Positions 25,823 through 34,189 of a stretch of 36,293 nucleotides of DNA are shown one piece after another. Positions within the stretch are counted from its first letter, which is position 1, and the number at the start of each line of letters is the position of its first letter. The DNA comes from CAZMGY01 sp964565945 [NCBI: uncultured bacterium] (GTDB lineage Bacteria > GCA-001730085). The stretch is from the NCBI GenBank assembly GCA_964565945.1, contig CAZMGY010000029.1:1-36293 (forward strand), written 5' to 3'. The translations under genes and the position numbers were made by a program. A model generated the notes under the pieces. That model was given only the letters and a program-made list of their open reading frames with translations, had not been told where the DNA came from and ran no database searches.

Positions 25823-26425
25823 ATGTTCAATTGTCCTAAATGCGTTGGCATTTTAGAAGAACACGAAATTGAAGAGGTTGATTGCTATGTCTGCAACGTC
25901 TGCCATGGACTATGGCTTGAACCTGGTGACATGGCCAAGCTGTTGCACATCGATAAACTTTGTTGCAATATCAGTGAACTCAATCTAGACGAGTACAATG
26001 AAACCGACACCAAAGCTCATGACAACCTAATCGATAAACTCGCTCTCTGTCCTTTTTGCCCTCAAAAAACACCACTACAAGCCACTCCTTACCCACACAA
26101 AAAACATGTGATTCACTATCCTTGCCCCAAAGGGCATGGTGAATGGCTCGATGGTGGAGAAATTCACAAACTGCGCAGCTCTGTCGTTAAAAAAGGTTTG
26201 ATTATTGCCGTCATTCTAATGGGGCTTCTCTTTGTTTCTTGGATCATCCAATCGTATGTTCAAAACCTACAAGAATTAAAGCAAGAATGCCTGATCAACC
26301 AATACCACGAAAAACATCCCAAACAACATGCCAAACGACATGCCTCGGGCAGGGTGCTTTACCACACCCTGCCCTTTATTCTCGATCCCGACGAAAGTGA
26401 GTCGCACAAACAGACGCATAACTGA
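25823..26425 (+). CDS. Membrane protein with two TFIIB-like zinc ribbons
   Basis: A 200-residue protein with two zf-TFIIB-type modules. The first (about 4-45) has CPKC and CNVCHGLWLEPGDMAKLL; the second (about 72-115) has CPFC and CPKGHGEWLDGGEIHKL. The xGxWLdxGE(I/M) pattern is diagnostic. A single membrane helix follows (GLIIAVILMGLLFVSWIIQS, about 128-148), then a basic His/Lys-rich tail. Function is unknown; families of this type are often described as possible regulators. AGGA lies eight bases upstream of the ATG. A strong hairpin followed by a T-rich run is embedded in the last 80 bp, so the C-terminal tail overlaps a terminator-like element. Confidence 0.85.
   Translation: MFNCPKCVGILEEHEIEEVDCYVCNVCHGLWLEPGDMAKLLHIDKLCCNISELNLDEYNETDTKAHDNLIDKLALCPFCPQKTPLQATPYPHKKHVIHYPCPKGHGEWLDGGEIHKLRSSVVKKGLIIAVILMGLLFVSWIIQSYVQNLQELKQECLINQYHEKHPKQHAKRHASGRVLYHTLPFILDPDESESHKQTHN
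26347..26380 (+). terminator. Terminator-like hairpin inside the end of the zinc-ribbon gene
   Basis: GGGCAGGGTG (26347-26356) pairs perfectly with CACCCTGCCC (26365-26374) around an 8-base loop and is followed by TTTATT. This is the strongest hairpin in the plus-strand half of the window, yet it lies about 50 bp before the stop codon, so it would act only when translation does not cover it. Confidence 0.55.
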
Positions 26426-26496
26426 GTCATTCTCAATGGTTAAATGCATTATAATCGTTTACAATAAATCCATTGAATAACAGAAAAGGAAATCTT

Positions 26497-28704
26497 ATGA
26501 ACGTCATAAGAAGATATTTAACTTGGCTTCTTGTGCAATGTATGTTTGTTTGCCTCGCATGGAGTTCCGTACCCCCCTCAGCCCAAGCACCCGACCTGGT
26601 ACCGTCCTCGCAAATAACGCCAAACAAACACATTAGTGTCGATTTTTATGATGTGCCCATTCAAGATGCACTACGAGCCTTATCGATTCAACAAAACATT
26701 AACATCATCACCCACCCGCAAGTGACCGGTAACATCACCATTCACCTCGACAACTTAAGTTTCGAAGAAGGCCTGGATTACATTTTGAAAAGCGTGGGTG
26801 CCACCTTCACCAAACAAGATAACGTCTATCGAGTTACTAAAAAACATAAAGAAAAACCCAAGCCCAAGAAAATCACCAAATTCGACCTTAAAATTGAGCA
26901 GGGACGTATGACCTTAACCGCCACAAATGCTAACTTGGTCCACATATTACAAGAGATTTCCAACCAAAGTCAAATTAACATAACCTTCAACAATACCGTT
27001 CGCGGTACAGTTTCGGCCAACCTTAAAGACATTGAACTTTTCACCGGTATCGATACCCTGCTCAATAATAGCAACTACAAACTCGAAAAAAGAGGCCCCA
27101 TTTATTCGGTGGAAAAAATCGCACGCAAAGAAAAATTTTCGGTCACCTATAATCAAAAACAGCTATCGGTCAGTGCCAACGAAGCCGCCATCAAAGACGT
27201 GTTGCAAGAGATTTCTTTGCAAACAGGCATTAGTATAGTCAGCAGCCCTTATGTAAAGGGCACCGTTAACGCGGTCATTCAAGACAAAGACATTGAAACC
27301 GTGATTGAACTGATCCTTATGGGGAGCAACTTTCAGTACCGCAAATTTGGTCAAGTTTATGTGATCGGAAACGGCGATAATCTTAAAAGCCACTCACGCT
27401 TTTTCACCGAATCCAAACTTTATCGCCTTAAACATTTGCGTGCCGAAGAGGTGATTAAAAAACTCCCTCCTTCAATTCCCGTTTCTAATCTCCAGTTTTT
27501 TGAAGAACAAAATGCCATTTCCATTTCAGGATCTCCCCACCTCGTCAAGCAAGTGGAAGGCTTTCTGCAACAAATTGACAAACCCGTGCCTCAAATCAAA
27601 GTCGATGTGCTTATTGTGGAGTACGACTTAAGCGCCGATAAAACCCATGGGTTAAGCCTAACTAACGTGCAGGGACGCTTCGGGAGTCCTCACACCCGTT
27701 TTAATTTTGATCCTTCGCTCGTTAACACCCTTAACTTCACTTACGATGTGGCCAAATCCTTAAGTGAAGCATTTTCTTTGCACCTTCAAGCCTTAATTAA
27801 AAATGACAAAGCCAAGGTCACCGCAAATCCTAGTATCTGGGCCCTCAACGGCAAAGAGGCCACCATCGATGTGATCACCGAAGATCGTTTTCGCGAATTG
27901 CGTTTCAACGAAGCTTCTGGTCGACTTGAACCTGTCGGGGTTCCTCGCATCATTGAGTCGGGGATTAAACTTAAAATCAAGCCATGGGTGACTGGCAACA
28001 ACGAAATTAATCTTGAAATCGAACCCGAGGTGAGTGGCGCCACTGGCTTCCTTAGTTCCGATGATTTACCTCAAACCACCAAACGTAAAGCCAAAACTGT
28101 TCTCAAAGTCCAAAATGGTCGCACCATCATTATTGGCGGCTTGATTCAAACCCGCTACGAACATTCCAAAAAGCGGACACCGATATTAAGCCACATTCCT
28201 CTTTTAGGCAAGGTCTTTCAAAACAAAGGCAAAAAAGAACAGCGCACCGAACTGGTGTTCTATATCACCCCAACCATCTCGACCAGTGGCGGTGAAGTTC
28301 AAGACAACTTTAACAAAGAAGGCCTCCTCGCTATTGAAGCACCCGACATATACCTCCGTCCCAGCGCCCCAGAACCAAAACATCAAGACTTAACATACAA
28401 CACCCCTCCCGAGCGAGCGGTACCAGAAGTCGATTGGGTATATCAGGAAAGCAGTGGCGGCATTGGAACAGTTTCGCGTCGCCGCAAACGACTCACCGAA
28501 TGGAATTCTCTTAAGAAAAAACTGCGCAAACGCGTTTACAGCGACCCTTTTGCCGAAAACGTCGAACACTTAGGCTGGGAAACCATGTTGCAAACCGATG
28601 AAACTGGCTTTCAAGAAAAACTCAGTGAAGCTGACCGTTCCGAACAACTGTCACAATGGAATCAAGAAGTGGAACAGATTCTAGCCCAAGATCGCAGCTT
28701 ATGA
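26497..28704 (+). CDS. gspD: Secretin, type II secretion / type IV pilus (GspD/PilQ-like)
   Basis: An outer-membrane secretin of 735 residues. ATG 26497 with AAGGA eight bases upstream starts a signal peptide (VQCMFVCLAWSSVPPSAQA); a TTG at 26473 is less likely. Three STN/N0-like modules follow: VPIQDALRALSIQQNINII, ANLVHILQEISNQSQINITF and AAIKDVLQEISLQTGISIVS. An N3-like segment (LYRLKHLRAEEVIKKLPPSI, then GSPHLVKQVEGFLQQIDKP) precedes the secretin barrel with VTANPSIWALNGKEATIDV and VLKVQNGRTIIIGGLIQTR. The C-terminal 120 residues are charged. Multiple STN-like repeats are more PilQ-like than GspD-like. It overlaps gspE by ATGA. Confidence 0.9.
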   Translation: MNVIRRYLTWLLVQCMFVCLAWSSVPPSAQAPDLVPSSQITPNKHISVDFYDVPIQDALRALSIQQNINIITHPQVTGNITIHLDNLSFEEGLDYILKSVGATFTKQDNVYRVTKKHKEKPKPKKITKFDLKIEQGRMTLTATNANLVHILQEISNQSQINITFNNTVRGTVSANLKDIELFTGIDTLLNNSNYKLEKRGPIYSVEKIARKEKFSVTYNQKQLSVSANEAAIKDVLQEISLQTGISIVSSPYVKGTVNAVIQDKDIETVIELILMGSNFQYRKFGQVYVIGNGDNLKSHSRFFTESKLYRLKHLRAEEVIKKLPPSIPVSNLQFFEEQNAISISGSPHLVKQVEGFLQQIDKPVPQIKVDVLIVEYDLSADKTHGLSLTNVQGRFGSPHTRFNFDPSLVNTLNFTYDVAKSLSEAFSLHLQALIKNDKAKVTANPSIWALNGKEATIDVITEDRFRELRFNEASGRLEPVGVPRIIESGIKLKIKPWVTGNNEINLEIEPEVSGATGFLSSDDLPQTTKRKAKTVLKVQNGRTIIIGGLIQTRYEHSKKRTPILSHIPLLGKVFQNKGKKEQRTELVFYITPTISTSGGEVQDNFNKEGLLAIEAPDIYLRPSAPEPKHQDLTYNTPPERAVPEVDWVYQESSGGIGTVSRRRKRLTEWNSLKKKLRKRVYSDPFAENVEHLGWETMLQTDETGFQEKLSEADRSEQLSQWNQEVEQILAQDRSL

Positions 28705-30404
28705 GAAAAAAAAGTAGTATCGGTCAAATTCTTCTACGCAAAGGTTATCTGGATAAAGATGTACTGCAACAGTGCTTGGCCCAATCGCAACTTTTTCAAA
28801 AACGTCTCGGTCAAACAGCCGTCGACCTGGGATTCATCACCGAACAACAATTGCTCAATACCTTAAGCGATCACACGGGTCTCCCCTCCATCGATTTGGA
28901 TACCGCAACTGTATCCCAAGACATTTTGAACCTTTTACCCTTCCGTTATTGCCACAAACATCGATTGGTCCCCTATCATAAAGACAAAAACATTCTCTTT
29001 GTGGCCATGCATGATCCGTTGGATGTGCAAGCCATCGAAGAGATCGGGCTCATGCTTCAAATAACTGTTCAACCGAGCATCTGCACAGCCTCGACCCTCA
29101 ATCGTTTGCTAGACATTCAAGAAGGCAAGGATCCTATTGAAGAAACATCGGTTCAATCCCTTGTGAAAGACATTCATTTAGATATGGCCCAAGATTTCGA
29201 TAGCCAAGTGCCTTTAGAGCAATTGGCCAACGATGCCCCAATCATTAAGCTTGTCAACCTAATCATCGAACAAGCCATTGCTCAGCAAGCCAGTGATATT
29301 CATATCGAACGCTACGAATCGGGATTAGTGATTCGCTACCGCATCGACGGAATTTTGTACGATGCCGAAGCACCTCCCGAACATATGTTCTCCATGATCG
29401 TATCACGCATCAAACTGATGGCCAGTATGAATATTGCCGAACATCGTCTCCCCCAAGATGGTCGCATTGCTTACCGAACCGAAAATTTCGATATTGACTT
29501 GCGCGTCTCAACCTTGCCTTCGATTCATGGCGAAGGTGTCGTACTTCGGATTCTTGATAAAAGTCAAAAGCTACTCGATATCGAACAATTAGGCTTAACG
29601 GGACCAAATCTTGAGACCTTTAAACAAGTGATCCAACGGCCCTACGGCATTGTTTTACTTACTGGACCAACAGGCTCAGGAAAAACCACCTCCCTGTACG
29701 CCGCCCTCAGCCATATTCAATCGCCTGAAAAAAAAATCATCACGATCGAAGACCCGGTGGAGTATCAGCTTGATCGCATCAATCAACTCAACATCAATGT
29801 CTCGATCGGCTTCACCTTTGCCTCGGGCTTGCGTCATATTTTGCGCCAAGACCCCGACATCATTATGGTCGGAGAAATTCGGGACCAAGAAACCGCCGAA
29901 GTAGCCATGCGTGCAGCCTTAACAGGACATTTAGTGTTTAGCACCTTGCACACAAACAACTCAATTGGAGCAATCACTCGCTTAACCAATATGAATATCG
30001 AGCCCTATTTGGTTGCATCAACAGTCACCGCAGTGGTGGCCCAACGCCTGGTCCGCACCATATGTTTGAGTTGCAAAACGGCCAAACTCATCACTCAGGC
30101 CGACCTTGACTCGATCCCTGGTCTTGCCAAAGCTCTCAAAGGGCAAAATCATGTGTATCAAGGCCAAGGCTGTAAAGTCTGTATGAACACCCGTTATAAA
30201 GGACGTACTGGCATCTATGAATTACTCCATATCAGTGATGGTCTCAAAGACCTTATCACTCATAACACTCGTTTCAATGAACTACGGAACTTTACCCAAC
30301 AGCAAGGCACTATTTTTCTTAGAGAAGATGGCTTTAATAAAGTCCGCCAAGGTATCACTTCGGTGGAAGAGGTTCTGCGGGCCACACAAGAGGAAGGGGC
30401 TTAA
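28701..30404 (+). CDS. gspE: Assembly ATPase (GspE/PilB)
   Basis: A 567-residue AAA-type traffic ATPase that powers pseudopilus or pilus assembly. ATG 28701 overlaps the gspD stop; upstream ATG 28656 would run through gspD. The N-terminal MshEN-like domain has IGQILLRKGYLDKDVL and LGQTAVDLGFITEQQL. LTGPTGSGKTTSLYA is Walker A (about residue 320), ITIEDPVEYQLDRI the Asp box, DPDIIMVGEIRDQETAE Walker B and GHLVFSTLHTNNS the His box. The four-Cys zinc motif is CLSCKTAKL and CKVCMNTRYKGRTGIYELL. It is followed 2 bp later by gspF. Confidence 0.95.
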   Translation: MRKKSSIGQILLRKGYLDKDVLQQCLAQSQLFQKRLGQTAVDLGFITEQQLLNTLSDHTGLPSIDLDTATVSQDILNLLPFRYCHKHRLVPYHKDKNILFVAMHDPLDVQAIEEIGLMLQITVQPSICTASTLNRLLDIQEGKDPIEETSVQSLVKDIHLDMAQDFDSQVPLEQLANDAPIIKLVNLIIEQAIAQQASDIHIERYESGLVIRYRIDGILYDAEAPPEHMFSMIVSRIKLMASMNIAEHRLPQDGRIAYRTENFDIDLRVSTLPSIHGEGVVLRILDKSQKLLDIEQLGLTGPNLETFKQVIQRPYGIVLLTGPTGSGKTTSLYAALSHIQSPEKKIITIEDPVEYQLDRINQLNINVSIGFTFASGLRHILRQDPDIIMVGEIRDQETAEVAMRAALTGHLVFSTLHTNNSIGAITRLTNMNIEPYLVASTVTAVVAQRLVRTICLSCKTAKLITQADLDSIPGLAKALKGQNHVYQGQGCKVCMNTRYKGRTGIYELLHISDGLKDLITHNTRFNELRNFTQQQGTIFLREDGFNKVRQGITSVEEVLRATQEEGA

Positions 30405-30406
30405 GC

Positions 30407-31633
30407 ATGAGTCCTTTTTTTCATTATCGTGCCGTCGACTCCAACGGCCAACAGAACGAAGGAACTATTGAGGCCACCAATAAAGACACGGCTATCCTTA
30501 ACCTACAAAATCAGCAATTGATACCCCTCAAAATCACAAAAAAAACAAGTTTTTGGACATTATCCCTGCGCACGTCCAAATCCAAGCTCAATCGTATCCA
30601 ACATAAACACATTCTAGACTTCACGCAAACCTGCACTAACTTACTCAAATCCAGCTTTCCTATTGATAAAGCCATTATCACCATCAGTCACACCTCTAAT
30701 CCTGAATCCCCCTTACAATCCATGTGTCAACACATTTTCACAACACTGGAAAAAGGTCACCCTTTATCCTTAGCACTCAAGCAAACAAGCCCACGTTTTT
30801 CTTCACTCTATATCAGCTTGGTTCGTGCCGGAGAACAAACAGGCCAGTTGAGTTATGTGTTTGAACGCCTCAATCAATTTTTAAAAGAACAACATGAATT
30901 TCGCAAAACCATCAAAGCAATTTTGCTTTACCCTTGCATGGTGCTGTCCATCAGTCTTGTATCGATTGGCATTATGCTCGGCTTTGTTGTGCCTCGCTTT
31001 GTGACAATTTTCGAAGACCTTGGCCAAGCGCTTCCGTGGAGCACTCAACTGATGGTCAATATCAGTAATCTTTTTCGCCACAATATTCTTTATCTCGCCA
31101 CTGGATTTCTCGGATTCGTAGGCATGATCATGGTGCTACGCCGCAGCTCTAAGTGGATAAACTTTTGGCACACACAAGTTCTCCGCATTCCCTATGCAGG
31201 AACCTTGCAAAATAAAATTATCACTGCACGCTTTTGCTCAACTTTGGGAATGCTAATCGAAGGAGGTCTCACCATTGTTCCCGCGCTCTCTTATGCCCAA
31301 GACATCATCTCGAATCGCTATATGCATCAGGCTGTTCAAGAGGTGAAAGAACAAGTTCAAAAAGGTATTCCCATACACCGCACCATGCAAAGGTTTCCAC
31401 AAGCCTTTTCACCTTTGTTAATTCATATGCTAGCCGTGGGCGAAGAAACAGGTAATTTGAGTGGAAGCCTGGGGCATATAGCCAACACCTTCGAAACCGA
31501 TGTGCGCAACACACTCAAAACGATCACAACCATGCTGTCCCCACTGCTCATTTTGGCTATGGGCTTGGTAATTGCCCTGATTATTGCGGCCATGCTTTTG
31601 CCCTTGCTCAATGCCACAGACATTAACATTTAA
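30407..31633 (+). CDS. gspF: Inner-membrane assembly platform protein (GspF/PilC)
   Basis: A 408-residue polytopic protein at the base of type II secretion or type IV pilus machines. FHYRAVDSNGQQNEGTIEA is the usual N-terminus. Two T2SSF repeats each precede membrane helices. The first is LVRAGEQTGQLSYVFERLNQ with helix VLSISLVSIGIMLGFVVPRF; the second is MLAVGEETGNLSGSLGHIAN with LLILAMGLVIALIIAAMLLP. It is the last recognisable gene of the core-like region. No pseudopilin genes (gspG onward) follow, because the AT-rich segment begins here. Confidence 0.95.
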   Translation: MSPFFHYRAVDSNGQQNEGTIEATNKDTAILNLQNQQLIPLKITKKTSFWTLSLRTSKSKLNRIQHKHILDFTQTCTNLLKSSFPIDKAIITISHTSNPESPLQSMCQHIFTTLEKGHPLSLALKQTSPRFSSLYISLVRAGEQTGQLSYVFERLNQFLKEQHEFRKTIKAILLYPCMVLSISLVSIGIMLGFVVPRFVTIFEDLGQALPWSTQLMVNISNLFRHNILYLATGFLGFVGMIMVLRRSSKWINFWHTQVLRIPYAGTLQNKIITARFCSTLGMLIEGGLTIVPALSYAQDIISNRYMHQAVQEVKEQVQKGIPIHRTMQRFPQAFSPLLIHMLAVGEETGNLSGSLGHIANTFETDVRNTLKTITTMLSPLLILAMGLVIALIIAAMLLPLLNATDINI

Positions 31634-31703
31634 GTAACCATCGTTAAAGCTGGGGTGATTTTAGAAGTATTATTGCGTCCCTTTTTGTTAATTTGAATAA
31701 AGA

Positions 31704-31732
31704 TTGACAAAAATAGATTTTAGAACTACAAT
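31704..31732 (+). promoter_or_regulatory. Consensus promoter of the exported phosphatase gene
   Basis: TTGACA (31704-31709), exactly 17 bp, TACAAT (31727-31732). The predicted start near 31739 leaves a leader of about 70 nt. This is one of the best promoters in the window. Confidence 0.75.
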
Positions 31733-31807
31733 CGGGAACAAATAACTAAGCTATAAATTTTTTGGATGTTTTTCAAATGTAATAATTAAAATTTAACAAA
31801 GGGGATC

Positions 31808-32581
31808 ATGATGGCTCACAACATAAAACCTATTTTGATAGCACTATTAGCATTAACTACAACGTCATCCGTCGCAAAGAACCCTCAAGCAAATTACACT
31901 TCTAATCCAACCTTAATCACACAAGGAGAAAATTATAAAAATCTTACATTAGAACCAAGTAGAACTAAGTTCGTCGATCAAATTGGTAATAACTTGCTAT
32001 ACAGAGGAAGCTTACCTATTGATAGTAAACAATTTGTTTTACAGAAAGTATTAGATTCTATGCTTTCACAGGGAAGTCGCGCAACACCCGTTAATAAAAC
32101 ATTGGTAGCACCAGATACTTTACCTAAGTCAAATTATTTTATAGATTTTAGTTTATTAACCAAAGTTGTACCTGTCGAAAAGGCTCAATATAATATTGAA
32201 AATGACTTTTTCTTACAAAATCCAAAGGTGGGGAAATTAGTGCATTATGATATTGATGTTCTTTTTATAAAAGGTCTTATATCTAAAACAGTGGGGAAAT
32301 TAGTTGACCCTGTCGTTGTAAACCTACATGCTCAACTATCAGAACAAGCGGTTGGGTCGTCGCGCATTATTTATGTGCATTGTGAAATGGGTGTAGACAG
32401 GACTGGTGCGCTTATTTCTGGGTATGCAATGCGTTATTTAAAGTATTCATATAAAGATGCCCTGGCTCTTAATGCTAAACTTCAACTAAGAAATCCAAAT
32501 AACTTTGCACAGTTAGCCATTAAATTATATGCAAAATATTTAAAAGATATTATCGGTATTAAAACGATAGGAGATATTTAG
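31808..32581 (+). CDS. Exported Cys-based (tyrosine/dual-specificity-like) phosphatase
   Basis: A 257-residue protein with a signal peptide (PILIALLALTTTSSVA, cut before KNPQAN). The P-loop phosphatase signature HCEMGVDRTG at residues 191-200 fits HC-x5-R, with Cys192 as the nucleophile and Arg198 binding phosphate. LLYRGSLP near residue 63 matches the (Y/F)RG(S/A)xP segment found in many bacterial exported tyrosine phosphatases and PTP-like phytases. An Asp general acid is not obvious. The second ATG (31811) has better spacing from AAAGGGG. It is AT-rich compared with the genes to its left and stands alone behind its own promoter. The substrate may be phosphoprotein, inositol phosphate or lipid; undetermined. 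Confidence 0.75.
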   Translation: MMAHNIKPILIALLALTTTSSVAKNPQANYTSNPTLITQGENYKNLTLEPSRTKFVDQIGNNLLYRGSLPIDSKQFVLQKVLDSMLSQGSRATPVNKTLVAPDTLPKSNYFIDFSLLTKVVPVEKAQYNIENDFFLQNPKVGKLVHYDIDVLFIKGLISKTVGKLVDPVVVNLHAQLSEQAVGSSRIIYVHCEMGVDRTGALISGYAMRYLKYSYKDALALNAKLQLRNPNNFAQLAIKLYAKYLKDIIGIKTIGDI

Positions 32582-32680
32582 TTCCAAGGTCTCGCAGTAA
32601 ATTACACTAGCCTTAGATACAGCTTCCCATGCATCGTCGCATCTATATAGAAAATTTTATACCAAGATTCACTGCAGTCA

Positions 32681-32713
32681 GCCCATAGTACGCCACTTCT
32701 CTGTATTATGGGC
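32681..32713. other. Ten-base-pair hairpin downstream of the phosphatase gene
   Basis: GCCCATAGTA and TATTATGGGC pair (one G-U) around a 13-base loop. It is not followed by a T run, so it is a poor intrinsic terminator. It may be a recombination or mobile-element relic. Confidence 0.4.
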
Positions 32714-32817
32714 ATTGAGTTCAAGCGATTGGACGTTCATTTGAGGGCGTTAAATAATAATAATAAGCAACGCTACTACGAGTTAAATTAAAAGCTCTCT
32801 CAGGTACTAGATATAGC

Positions 32818-32843
32818 GTGTCACAAAATACTTGACCACTCCA
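32818..32843 (+). repeat. Left 26-bp inverted repeat of the MurE-like cassette
   Basis: This repeat (core ATACTTGAC) matches the reverse complement of 34053-34078 at 23 of 26 positions. Similarity stops sharply on the outer side of both copies, as expected for transposon ends. Confidence 0.75.
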
Positions 32844-32926
32844 TTATTACCAAATTTCAGACTTTTCTTAGTGACCTATATCATTTTATTTAAGTTCTAA
32901 TCCAATCTTGTTTTTTGATCAATATA

Positions 32927-32945
32927 TTTAATGATTCTCATTTTA
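32927..32945 (+). promoter_or_regulatory. Fur-box-like operator
   Basis: The 19-bp site TTTAATGATTCTCATTTTA matches the classical Fur box at 13 of 19 positions and contains the palindrome AATGA-TTC-TCATT. It lies 32 bp before the MurE-like start, next to a TATATT that may be the -10. Iron repression is inferred. Confidence 0.5.
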
Positions 32946-32977
32946 ATTAGTAACCTATGAATTAAGGGATATTTATT

Positions 32978-34051
32978 ATGACTACAAAAAAAACATTGAA
33001 TTATGAAAGGGATTTTTGCTCAAAAATCTCTAAGCAGTTGTATATTATTGGTATTACAGGGACCAATGGTAAAACCACGGTTTCATATTTAATAGGAGAA
33101 GTTTTGAAGAGAGCAGGTCATTCCTCTTTTATTTTAGGTACGTTAAACTCAGGAAACAAAGACTTATCCACTCCTGAATTACCAAACATTTTAGAATTTA
33201 TGAAAGCACATATAGTTCAAGGTGGAACACACTTTATTATGGAAGTAACCTCGGAAGGAATAGATCAATCTCGAATTGTAGGTATAGATTTTGATGTCAA
33301 ATTACTAACAAATATTACGCAAGATCATTTGGATTATCATAAAACATTTGAAAAATATGCAAAAACAAAGATGGATTTTATGCGTAGTGGTTCTGCACAT
33401 GCAGTATATCCAAAAGACTTTGAAAAGGAACCCATTAATTTTACAACAAAACTTTTAGGTCATTTTAATCTTTTAAATATCAAAGCAGCTGCGTGTATTC
33501 TTCGTTATATGAAAATTTCTGAAATATATATTGAAGAGACCTTATCTACCTGTTCTGCACCAAGAGGTCGTATGGAAAATGTGGATATGGGGCAATTATT
33601 TATGGTGTTAATTGATTATGCACATACTCCAGATGGGCTTCAAAATGTATTGCATACAGCCAAAAAAATTGCACTAAATCGAAAAGGGGCTCTGTTAGTT
33701 CTTTTTGGTTGTGGAGGAGATAGGGATCGAGGGAAACGATCAAAAATGGGTAAAATCGCTAGTAATTTTTCTGATTTTTTAGTTATTACAGATGATAATC
33801 CGCGTTCCGAAGACAGTTCAAAAATTATGACAGAAATTGTTGAAGGACTGAATCCTTCCTTTTCTGACTACAGATTGATTCCGAGCAGAGAAAAGGCAAT
33901 TGAGTTTGTAATTAATCGAGCTCATGATAGGGATGTTGTGATTTTAGCAGGTAAAGGTCATGAAACATACCAAATTTTAAAGTCAGAAACGATCCATTTT
34001 GATGATCGAAAAAAAGCAAAAGCTATGCTATTGAATCGATTAAAAAATTAA
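32978..34051 (+). CDS. MurE-like ligase lacking the UDP-sugar-binding N-terminal domain
   Basis: A 357-residue Mur ligase family protein, about 130 shorter than true MurE. It opens almost directly in the ATPase domain: YIIGITGTNGKTTVSYLIGE is the P-loop (about residues 24-43). MEVTSEGIDQSRIVGIDFDV and LTNITQDHLDYHKTFEKYAK are the MurE core; the segment around SAHAVYPKDFEKEP is shortened. GHFNLLNIKAAA, RGRMENVD and DYAHTPDGL follow. DDNPRSED near residue 266 matches the diaminopimelate-recognition DNPR motif, and ILAGKGHETYQI closes domain 3. The UDP-MurNAc-binding domain 1 is absent. It probably ligates an amino acid to a different carboxylate; the substrate is unknown. AAGGGA lies eight bases upstream of the ATG. 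Confidence 0.8.
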   Translation: MTTKKTLNYERDFCSKISKQLYIIGITGTNGKTTVSYLIGEVLKRAGHSSFILGTLNSGNKDLSTPELPNILEFMKAHIVQGGTHFIMEVTSEGIDQSRIVGIDFDVKLLTNITQDHLDYHKTFEKYAKTKMDFMRSGSAHAVYPKDFEKEPINFTTKLLGHFNLLNIKAAACILRYMKISEIYIEETLSTCSAPRGRMENVDMGQLFMVLIDYAHTPDGLQNVLHTAKKIALNRKGALLVLFGCGGDRDRGKRSKMGKIASNFSDFLVITDDNPRSEDSSKIMTEIVEGLNPSFSDYRLIPSREKAIEFVINRAHDRDVVILAGKGHETYQILKSETIHFDDRKKAKAMLLNRLKN

Positions 34052-34052
34052 T

Positions 34053-34078
34053 TGGAGTAGTCAAGTATTGTATGACAC
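34053..34078 (-). repeat. Right 26-bp inverted repeat of the MurE-like cassette
   Basis: Reverse complement of the left repeat at 32818-32843 with 3 mismatches. It begins 2 bp after the MurE-like stop codon. Confidence 0.75.
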
Positions 34079-34189
34079 TCCAGTTAAGCAACTTTCCTCA
34101 GTTTGACCATGTCTGATACTTCTCCCCGTGCAGTCGTCTCAAAGCCTCATTTGACCACAGTCCGAAGAAATCACATCTCAATAAAAATG

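Larger units (their letters stand above)
32582..32977. other. Intergenic region with hairpin, inverted repeat and Fur-like box
   Basis: A 396-bp AT-rich spacer. It contains a hairpin (32681-32713), the left 26-bp inverted repeat of the MurE-like cassette (32818-32843) and a Fur-box-like site (32927-32945). No ORF is supported. Confidence 0.6.
32818..34078. mobile_element. Inverted-repeat-bounded cassette without transposase, carrying a MurE-like gene
   Basis: A 1,261-bp unit delimited by 26-bp inverted repeats. It contains one gene, its Fur-like operator region and no transposase. The right repeat begins 2 bp after the stop codon. I see no clear target-site duplication. It resembles a passenger-gene transposable element mobilised in trans, with ends of unknown IS family. 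Confidence 0.5.

Noticed and set aside
32705-32735. GAGTTCAAGCG resembling the IS30 end GAATTCAAGCG
   Set aside because: The match covers only about 11 bases with one mismatch and does not extend into transposase sequence.
32755-32767. Short TAA/AAT repeat
   Set aside because: A few trinucleotide units in AT-rich DNA; no more than expected by chance.
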